Part shown: positions 8,701 to 12,878 of the stretch, piece by piece
Numbering within the stretch: position 1 is the stretch's first letter
Layout of the letters: each line of letters opens with the position of its first letter
NCBI GenBank assembly: GCA_900617975.1
Contig: UZAE01013528.1
Coordinates: 8,664-21,541, forward strand
From: Rodentolepis nana
Lineage: Eukaryota > Platyhelminthes > Cestoda > Cyclophyllidea > Hymenolepididae
DNA length: 12,878 bases
Direction: 5' to 3'
Position numbers and translations under genes: made by a program
The notes under the pieces: model-generated
Told to the model about the DNA's origin: nothing
The model's database searches: none
What the model saw: only the letters and a program-made list of their open reading frames with translations

Positions 8701-11386
8701 GCACATTCTTCATCAAAACGCGTTGTTTCTTTGCCTTCCTGTCCTTTTGTTACCCAAACCTCACCTCCCATGTCTAGACGCGTTTTTTTCCGATTCGCCT
8801 TTAATATATCCATTACTGTCCTATTTCACTTATGACTGCACCGTGCTCACACCCTCGCGCGTATGACTAATGCAAATTGTCTTTGTCTTTCCATTCGCAT
8901 AAAACGCACGCAGACGCGCAGACTATCGCCTGGTCCATACCTTATCGTGGCTTACTCAATTAACTTTGGCCACCACAATTCTTTGTGTTCTACTTTTTGG
9001 AACTGCAGTCAGCTCCTATCCCATAGGCTTAACTTCTACTAATTGGCTCTGGTTCATATGTCCCATACATGCCAATTAATCCTGCCTCTTGTTGACCCTG
9101 TAAGCGTTCACTATTTCACTCCTATAATATTAAGGGGGCTACACGGCTTAATTCCTTCCGTCTTCTCTTCGGTTACTTGCACTTTTCCGCATCATTCTGT
9201 GCCTTTTATTTCAACATCCACGAATTTGATTGATCTGCGCTATCTCGGACCTTGAAATAGAGCTTTAAATAGATGTTGAAAACGAGGGAAGCTAAAGTCA
9301 AATTATCTTTGTGACCGATATGTGCCTTTTGGATCGGCCCTAGACTGAATGCTAGTCACGTCACGTCAAGTCAAGGTAAATAATAATGACAATAATTCTC
9401 CGACCTATAATTAAACCAGGCCTTATGCGGACACAACAAACGGGCGCGTAGCTAGACAACTGCACGGCTTTTAAATTAAGAAATTAGTCTTTGAATGTGT
9501 ATTTAATCGCCACATTTACATCCCTCATAAAATTCGCATTAGTGCTCCATTAAGTGCAATTCCTGTTTATTTCTTCTTACTCATTTAACAGTTAAATCAT
9601 TAAATTTTGCTACTGTTACTTTGGTTAATTTGTTGTGAATAGTTACCCAATTCTGTGGTTACGAAGTTTCTCCTTGAAATTGTTTCTGCTGCTAAGGCAA
9701 TGTCAGGCCATGGCAATCTGGAGCAAATGAATTTCTAACTAATAAAATCAGCATGATAGCTCAATGGCGGGGGGTGGGGTTAAAAGAGGATCTAGGGGAC
9801 AGTTGAATTGAAAACCAGATTGCCATTTGTTCACCGCATAGGAGGTGGGATTGGGTGGGTGGGGGGGGGGGGGGAATATCAGGAGTCCGTCACGGGTGTG
9901 TCAAATGAGTCACTGCGTCATTCAGCTGTTTGAACGAATTTCATACACTCGGGAATTGCACGATGTGTTTGAGGTTATAAGTATCTGCCCCTAATTGTGT
10001 ATAAGCAAGATTAGGTAGATTACAAAAGCCTTTCATGCAACACATACTGTGATCTCTCTCTCTTTCTGATGGAGCCACTGGCACGCTCGTGTCTCATTCA
10101 ATAAGCCAGATCTTATAACAACTCTTCTTGCACTAGGTGATCGGTCATGCCAACTTGTGCTTAACTAGATGAAATTAATTTTTTATTATACGAAATCTAC
10201 GATTCACGTGCCTTTAATTGACACGGTTTTTTAGGTATATCTGTGAAGCAAAATTTTTGTGTACTCTTTCGAAAGAGGCTTTTCATTATGACATTTTAAC
10301 TAACTTCAGAAATGTCTGAAATGCTAACAACTCTGTAAACAACAATCTTTTTGAGTAGTTATCCTGACGTACGTCTTCTAATCACCGTTTTGAGTGGGAA
10401 CAGTTATCAAATTTAAAAGGTTATTTCGATACAACCTATTCTCTACCAGTACCAGATAATTAGAACTCTGGTTATATCTTGATTTAAAAAAACGAGCCGT
10501 AACAGCCAACTTGTAATATAAAAGAATCCTTAAATAGCGGTTTTTGATAGAAACGATCAAATTTCTTTTATTTTCGAATCAGAGTGTTCTGTTTGGCATA
10601 TGTTCTCTGTTCATGGCATTTTTCAAAGAAACATTCACTTACAGCACATTTCCAATAATATTTCGTTTAATAGTTGTCGTAGGATCTAAGTGATGTGTGC
10701 AGGACATAAGTTAGGAACCTTTCTCCAATATGAAAGCTTCACTGTTTCCAATCTCTTTCTACTTATTTACATGTTAATGAGTAGATGTTTTCAATACCCA
10801 CCAACACCCCCCCCCCCGACCTCTTGACCTCTTAAGCCAATTGCCTAACTGGTGCGCTGGTAGTTTGGCAAGTAGACTATCTGTTAGATGAACAAACCGT
10901 AAAAGGACATTGGCATTAAAATTGCCCCGTTATTGTTCATACCTACTCTGCCTCTCTGTTCGCGCTAATATTAAACTAAAAGCAACTTTTATAGATGTTG
11001 TAGCCTCACAACAATCCCATCAAGTGGAATCGGAATTTAGTCAAGAAAAGAGCGAGGAGATATCTCTCAGAGAATCTAAAACGATGCAACCTACTGAGAT
11101 TATTTCAGAGGCTGAAGGTCAACCAGCTATAGGTAACAATGGATAATTTATTGTTGATGTCTGGATATGATAATAACTCATTCACTTTCAAACAGATGCT
11201 GAGGTCGAAGAGGATAAGGCGTCTGAGGAAAACTCCCAACGAGTTTCTGAATTGAAGGAAAAGCTGTCTTCGCCAAAACACTCCGAATCTAGGAATTCCA
11301 ATAACAGGAGGTCCACGTCCCGCAGGACCTCCAAGCTCACCTTGAAAAGCAAGTCTCATGATCTTATTTTTTTCTTTTGCCTTTAA
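5734..11386 (+). CDS. NME8: Thioredoxin + triple NDPK protein, NME8/TXNDC3 (outer-arm dynein IC1/IC3) family, 14 exons
   Basis: Exons read by joining frames at GT-AG borders: 5734-5821, 5854-6029, 6058-6247, 6282-6358, 6390-6634, 6673-6747, 6823-7219, 7288-7673, 7707-7814, 7897-7917, 7959-8089, 8159-8188, 10995-11132, 11196-11386. Coding length is 2250 nt, 750 aa. Most introns contain in-frame stops or shift the frame, so splicing is required. Domains: thioredoxin (about 8-110, WCGPC at 37-41), helical linker (111-151), NDPK-like A (157-293), B (343-481) and C (485-620), then a charged tail. This order is that of NME8/TXNDC3 and of sea-urchin sperm dynein IC1; the tail makes it longer than human NME8 and nearer IC1. 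Known role of the family: structural and redox-type subunit of the axonemal outer dynein arm; human NME8 is linked to primary ciliary dyskinesia. Start: an in-frame TAA lies at 5722-5724, A is at -3, and the N-terminus matches the usual family start distance from WCGPC. The last exon end is uncertain (see the C-terminus entry). Confidence 0.92.
5755..6123 (+). other. Thioredoxin domain (exons 1-3) with intact WCGPC
   Basis: Residues about 8-110 form a thioredoxin fold. After the 32-nt first intron the frame reads VIDIYQEWCGPC, with the redox CGPC at residues 38-41 (about 5877-5888). Next come the helix SxxPLFRKI, the strand KIYFVTANADS, KYRGRSEPYFLLYG, and after the 28-nt intron QSLVAVVKGSNCP. 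The segment KYRG(R/K)xEPxFLxY is characteristic of NME8/NME9 thioredoxin domains, more so than of free thioredoxins, and supports the family call. The Pro in SEP occupies the cis-proline position. Both redox cysteines are present, so disulfide exchange is possible; the substrate is unknown. Confidence 0.9.
6124..6247 (+). other. Charged helical linker between thioredoxin and NDPK-A (exon 3)
   Basis: Residues 111-151 are rich in Glu, Lys, Arg and Ala (for example EEELAAEIKRKKLQR) and predict a long amphipathic helix or short coiled coil. It separates the thioredoxin domain from the first NDPK-like domain, as in other members of the family. The exon ends at a GTTAAG donor; reading on would give Gly-stop, so the 34-nt intron 6248-6281 must be removed. 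Confidence 0.75.
6296..6850 (+). other. NDPK-like domain A, catalytically dead (His to Thr)
   Basis: Residues about 157-293 are carried by exons 4-7. They open with LIFHPDLNPEIVDDIIDML and continue with LRCVIVAKGPEG, FIGPRDVEEVSEDENFESIRDKFG (split for reading) and MIFPDF. The GP(R/T)D loop, the (I/L)R.KFG strand and the closing (I/L)FP helix are NDPK landmarks. Between IRDKFG and MIF there are as many residues as between LRATYG and LIF in domain C, so the two align without gaps. The position of the phosphohistidine is Thr (ACT at 6716-6718) and the conserved Asn three before it is Ser. Phosphotransfer by this copy is therefore not expected; a structural role is inferred. Confidence 0.82.
6998..7479 (+). 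other. NDPK-like domain B, catalytically dead (His to Asp)
   Basis: Residues about 343-481, exons 7 and 8. The domain begins RVIVLVKPPAYESYRNSV (the usual first strand with its Lys) and continues with LESNGFKVLSTKDYTFSENEA. MTSGPTFVIMACRENAYNKL and LGPESYSQASKENPDCLRAKY then give the NDPK core through the LR.KY strand. The loop that should carry NxxHG instead holds an acidic stretch (PSNGEDKEDDLTWIDG); counting back from the closing KFFP helix puts Asp463 (GAT 7426-7428) at the histidine position. This copy lacks the phosphohistidine. Exon 7 ends on the weaker donor GTCTGT at 7220; without splicing the frame stops within 7 codons. Confidence 0.85.
7492..8052 (+). other. NDPK domain C with catalytic His603 retained
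   Basis: Residues about 485-620, exons 8-11. It starts FALLKPDSRPAWEDIL, with the ATP-binding Lys489, then INKNGFKIEDRQEIELTP, DKVYFDDLLRQMTSGASLAL, VKKWSRLIGPTDPDSA, LRATYG and YLENAVHGSSNLEDA. The Arg in WSR, the Thr in GPTDP, Arg590, Asn600 and His603 (CAT 8002-8004) match the nucleotide-contacting and phosphohistidine residues of classical NDP kinases. The active-site loop reads HGSSN where housekeeping enzymes have HGSDS. This is the only one of the three domains that looks able to transfer phosphate; activity is inferred, since many family members are weak or inactive. Confidence 0.87.
7897..7917 (+). CDS. NME8: 21-nt microexon (exon 10) of the NME8-like gene
   Basis: Seven codons lie between the acceptor CGCAG at 7892-7896 and the strong donor GTAAGT at 7918. 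Included, it gives SYPD-NVKPEDVC-LRATYG; skipped, exon 9 joins exon 11 in the same phase and gives SYPDNLRATYG. The skipped form matches the usual NDPK spacing between GPTDP and LR, so the exon looks like an in-frame insertion of seven residues. It may be a cassette exon. The two introns flanking it share GTAAGTTAT donors and CGCAG-T acceptors. Confidence 0.65.
8461..8526. repeat. Concentric inverted repeat (hairpin) in intron 12
   Basis: Outer arms CTTTTATTATTAT (8461-8473) and ATAATAATAAAAG (8514-8526) are perfect complements, 13 nt. Between them ATGTTC (8488-8493) and GAACAT (8498-8503) form a second stem with the loop GAAT. Arms of simple TTA units could arise by slippage. Confidence 0.6.
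9318..9445 (+). repeat. Dispersed repeat, copy 1 (diverged)
   Basis: The block here shares an ordered set of short matches with 12700-12775 in the same orientation: TGTG-CCTTT-GG at the left, TTCTCC-G in the middle, then TAATTAAAC followed by TATG-GGACACA at the right. Spacing differs, so the copies are old and carry indels. No coding capacity is seen; the family is not identified. Confidence 0.45.
9861..9874. repeat. Poly-G run in a G-rich segment
   Basis: Fourteen G in a row, preceded from 9841 by GGAGGTGGGATTGGGTGGGT. It holds more than four runs of three or more G and could form a G-quadruplex in the plus strand, hence in the nascent NME8-like transcript. A second G-rich block lies at 9768-9779. 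Confidence 0.9.
10807..10817. repeat. Poly-C run in intron 12
   Basis: Eleven C in a row, followed by GACCTCTTGACCTCTTAAG (a short direct repeat of GACCTCTT) and then the tRNA-A-box-like TGCCTAACTGG at 10842-10852. Confidence 0.85.
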
Positions 11387-11494
11387 AAAGAGGAGCTCAT
11401 GCAATAATTCCTTTTCTTACTATATTTTAGGGACAAAGTAGCTATTTCCCACCTCCCCTCCCCTCTCCGTGTCAGTCATTTCATTTTAGTTTGA
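11353..11494 (+). other. NME8: Alternative last intron and exon of the NME8-like gene
   Basis: Read straight through, exon 14 ends with the hydrophobic KSHDLIFFFCL and TAA at 11384-11386. Alternatively a GTCTCA donor at 11353 could pair with the pyrimidine-rich acceptor CTTACTATATTTTAG ending at 11430. That would remove 78 nt and continue in frame as KSKDKVAISHLPSPLRVSH..., stopping at TGA 11492-11494, for a protein of 760 aa. The donor is weak, but this gene also uses GTCTGT and GTCAGT donors, and the acceptor is good. I cannot decide between them. Confidence 0.45.
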
Positions 11495-11563
11495 AATTGT
11501 TTTCTTTTCCACCACAGAAAGCATTTCCTATTTAATATCTGCAACGCTCACTTATTTGATGTT

Positions 11564-11569
11564 AATAAA
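11564..11569 (+). promoter_or_regulatory. Polyadenylation signal AATAAA
   Basis: A canonical AATAAA lies 70 nt after the spliced stop (11494) or 178 nt after the read-through stop (11386). T-rich sequence follows at about 11576-11607. It fits as the 3' processing signal of the NME8-like gene. Confidence 0.6.
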
Positions 11570-11954
11570 GCATTTATTTTATCATAAGTTTTGACTATTT
11601 TTTTTTCTAACCACTGAGAATAGTATGTGGGGGTGGAGGGTGGGTTTGGACTTGGAGTCATCAGATAATAACGACAAACACAGTGGATGGTCACATTTTT
11701 ACAGAACCAGATCGTCACGGGTTGGATGGAGCAAAGTGTTTTGTAAATCTACGGTTGAATTTTGATAGAGTGCGCTCGCTCGCACGCGCGAGAGAGAGAT
11801 GGAGAATTTCGATGCGTACACCAGCAGATGAATGGCAAGCGTAGAGGACCAGAACTGCCAACATGCGTAGTTTCAATCCACGCTGAATTACTTCGTATAA
11901 ACGGGCTGTGCAATAGACTTACCTCCACGTGGTGCACCCTGGGTAAAGTATATT
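11570..11954. other. Downstream flank without a recognisable gene
   Basis: T-rich sequence after the polyadenylation signal, a G-rich run at 11628-11645, and a CG-rich self-complementary patch at 11773-11796 (CTCGCTCGC against GCGCGAGAGAG). Overlapping open frames of about 70 codons on both strands at 11750-11977 show no protein-like features and are taken as chance. Confidence 0.5.
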
Positions 11955-12293
11955 CATACGGCAAAAAAGTCTATTGACTTGCAGTTGACTTCTCACTTCT
12001 AACTACCATGACCTCACTGTGTGTCATAGTCGACCACTTCCATAGTACTCACCTCACTTCTTTTTCTACCTTCTTCGTTGAAACACTCTTCTGTTCCCCC
12101 CCCCCTCTCGACTGTTTTTCACCCTGATGTTCCTCCCCCGTGGAGACGAAAAGGTCTGTAAATCGGAAGTTGACTTCGGACTTTAAGCTACCATCACTCC
12201 ATTGTATGTTATATTACATCATTCCCCAGCACTCATCTTACCTTTTCTCTATCTTTGTCAGTCTGTTTGTCTCTCTTACATCTGTGAATCGCT
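11955..12293 (+). repeat. Old tandem repeat units, about 185-bp period
   Basis: The segment starting near 11958 (GGCAAAAAAGTCT, CAGTTGACTTC, ACTACCAT, CACT, ACTCAC, CTCTTCT, C-rich run, CTCTCGAC, TTTTTCAC, CCTCCCCC) reappears about 185 bp later, from about 12145. The second series is GACGAAAAGGTCT, AAGTTGACTTC, GCTACCAT, CACT, ACTCAT, CTCTTCT, CCCC, CTGTCGAA, TTTTTCTCAC, CCTCCC. The copies are clearly homologous but diverged, so the array is old. It contains a C10 run at 12096-12105. No tRNA-like promoter or protein coding is seen. Confidence 0.65.
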
Positions 12294-12533
12294 CTTCTTA
12301 TCCCCTGTCGAATTTTTCTCACTTTAATGCACCTCCCTTCTGTGAAGCCCGAAGTCAGCTAAAGGTCTAATGATAACTGTCAAAATGCCTGCCATTTGAA
12401 ATAAATCAATAAACTTCTTATCCCCTGTCGAATTTTTCTCACTTTAATGCACCTCCCTTCTGTGAAGCCCGAAGTCAGCTAAAGGTCTAATGATAACTGT
12501 CAAAATGCCTGCCATTTGAAATAAATCAATAAA
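12294..12533 (+). repeat. Perfect 120-bp tandem duplication
   Basis: 12294-12413 and 12414-12533 are identical over all 120 bases, starting CTTCTTATCCCCTGTCG and ending AATAAATCAATAAA. The unit ends in an A/T-rich tail of ATAAA type, like the 3' end of many non-LTR retrotransposons and SINEs. Identity contrasts with the diverged neighbours, so the duplication is recent or an assembly effect. Confidence 0.95.
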
Positions 12534-12540
12534 TAAATGT

Positions 12541-12620
12541 TCCTTCCCCCCTGTGAAGCCTGAAGCCAACTAAAGGCCTAATGATAACCATCAAAACGCC
12601 TGCCATTTGATATAAATAAA
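12541..12620 (+). repeat. Third, diverged and 5'-truncated copy of the 120-bp unit
   Basis: Matches the second two-thirds of the 120-bp unit with scattered changes: CTGTGAAGCC(T/C)GAAG, CTAAAGG(C/T)CTAATGATAAC, TCAAAA(C/T)GCCTGCCATTTGA, then (A/T)ATAAAT...AAA. The preceding part is replaced by a C-rich lead-in. Confidence 0.8.
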
Positions 12621-12663
12621 ACTTCGTATAGGTGTGATTGATGATTGGTTGGGAGGTTCCTTT

Positions 12664-12679
12664 CCCCCCCCCCCCCCCC
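12664..12679. repeat. Poly-C run
   Basis: Sixteen C in a row, immediately downstream of the repeat array. Confidence 0.95.
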
Positions 12680-12699
12680 TATTTTCCAGAATGTTCCAT

Positions 12700-12775
12700 A
12701 GTGAATGTGGCCTTTCGGTCCACTTGAGAGCTATTTCTCCCGCTAATTAAACTAAACCGTATGAGGACACACGAT
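12700..12775 (+). repeat. Dispersed repeat, copy 2 (diverged)
   Basis: Same order of motifs as the copy in intron 12 of the NME8-like gene: GTGGCCTTTCGG, TTTCTCCCG, TAATTAAAC and TATGAGGACACA. It is shorter than copy 1 in the middle part. It sits between the tandem array and the inverted repeat at the right edge. Confidence 0.45.
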
Positions 12776-12840
12776 GGCTCTACAATTAAGATGAGGTCAC
12801 AACAGCAATTAGCGACACGGCGTAATAAGGTTTATTTATT

Positions 12841-12878
12841 TATTTATATCAAATGGCAGGCGTTTTGATGGTTATCAT
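12841..12878 (-). repeat. Inverted copy of the repeat tail, running off the right edge
   Basis: These 38 bases are the exact reverse complement of 12581-12618 (sequence ATGATAACCATC...TTTGATATAAATA). A (TTTA)n run at 12829-12843 precedes it, which on the minus strand is a (TAAA)n tail. A second element of the same family therefore lies in the opposite orientation and continues past the window. Confidence 0.9.

Larger units (their letters stand above)
8189..10994 (+). other. Intron 12 of the NME8-like gene, 2806 nt, holding repeats
   Basis: GTCAGT donor after GAG-G (8188) and TTTTATAG acceptor before AT-GTT (10995); the phase is kept, giving Asp across the junction. All other introns of this gene are 28-82 nt. 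It contains an AT-rich hairpin (8461-8526), a C/T-rich, GC-richer segment (about 8700-9260), a copy of a dispersed repeat (about 9318-9445), a poly-G run (9861-9874) and a poly-C run (10807-10817). No internal gene is convincing on either strand. The enlargement is probably due to repeat insertion. Confidence 0.75.
8053..11386 (+). other. Charged, probably disordered C-terminal tail (exons 11-14)
   Basis: After NDPK-C the protein runs about 130 residues rich in Glu, Ser and Asp (VENNVSDVEDVV, SQEKSEEISLRESK, DAEVEEDKASEEN) and then turns basic and Ser/Arg-rich (NSNNRRSTSRRTSKLTLKSK). No domain is recognised. The composition suggests disorder, with many possible Ser phosphorylation sites. Sea-urchin IC1 also carries an acidic C-terminal extension beyond its three NDPK repeats. 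Exon 12 codes only ten codons and is separated from exon 13 by a 2806-nt intron. Confidence 0.7.

Noticed and set aside
9043..9255. Plus-strand frame of 70 codons inside intron 12
   Set aside because: It lies in a C/T-rich repeat-like segment, has low-complexity composition and shows no splice connection to the flanking exons.
9357..9376. TCACGTCACGTCAAGTCAAG as a CRE-like regulatory site
   Set aside because: It looks like short pentamer slippage inside an intronic repeat; no promoter context.
10378..10560. Minus-strand frame of 60 codons inside intron 12
   Set aside because: AT-rich, no motif, lies within the intron of a well-supported gene.
11749..11977. Overlapping plus and minus frames of 71 codons in the 3' flank
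   Set aside because: Mirror frames produced by a CG-rich self-complementary patch; no conserved features.
12140..12370. Plus-strand frame of 76 codons in the repeat array
   Set aside because: It runs across tandem repeat units and ends within them; the translation is Ser/Leu-rich repeat sequence.
11955..12620. Possible CRISPR-like direct repeats
   Set aside because: Units are adjacent without unique spacers, lengths of 120 and 185 bp are far from CRISPR, and the DNA is eukaryotic.

Overview
The window is eukaryotic nuclear DNA. It is AT-rich, its genes are cut by GT-AG introns, and it holds microsatellites, poly-C/poly-G runs (one containing an N) and dispersed repeats. The most complete gene has introns of only 28-41 nt in its first half and one of about 2.8 kb near its 3' end. 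Very small 5' introns that grow toward the 3' end are known from parasitic flatworms, schistosomes in particular. I therefore infer a platyhelminth, probably a parasitic one. No species can be named from the sequence alone.

Layout. Positions 1-2234: no recognisable gene on either strand, poly-C tracts, possibly intron or flank of the gene to its right. 2235-2330, minus strand: one exon carrying the first half of a LIM zinc-binding domain, most like the first LIM domain of actin-binding LIM (ABLIM/UNC-115) proteins. 2331-5733: non-coding as far as I can see, with a CA run, a 62-nt AT microsatellite and a long AT-rich stretch; the 5' parts of both genes would lie here. 5734 to about 11.4-11.5 kb, plus strand: a complete gene of at least 14 exons, with a canonical polyadenylation signal at 11564. 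11.6-12.88 kb: repeat-rich flank with an old array of about 185-bp period, a perfect 120-bp tandem duplication and a 38-nt perfect inverted repeat reaching the right edge.

The main gene encodes a protein of about 750 aa with one thioredoxin domain (WCGPC active site), three consecutive nucleoside-diphosphate-kinase-like domains and a charged tail. This is the architecture of NME8/TXNDC3 and of sea-urchin and ascidian outer-arm dynein intermediate chains (IC1/IC3). Only the third NDPK domain keeps the catalytic histidine; it is replaced by Thr in the first and Asp in the second. In a flatworm the product would be expected in cilia and flagella (sperm, flame cells, ciliated epidermis).

Points worth a second look are in the splicing of this gene: a 28-nt intron, a 33-nt intron that can be retained in frame, and a 21-nt phase-preserving microexon that adds seven residues just ahead of the active site. 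Also notable are a 17-nt echo of exon 12 inside the large intron, two possible C-termini, and the repeats of the right flank. I found no operon, CRISPR array, RNA gene or other clearly new system.
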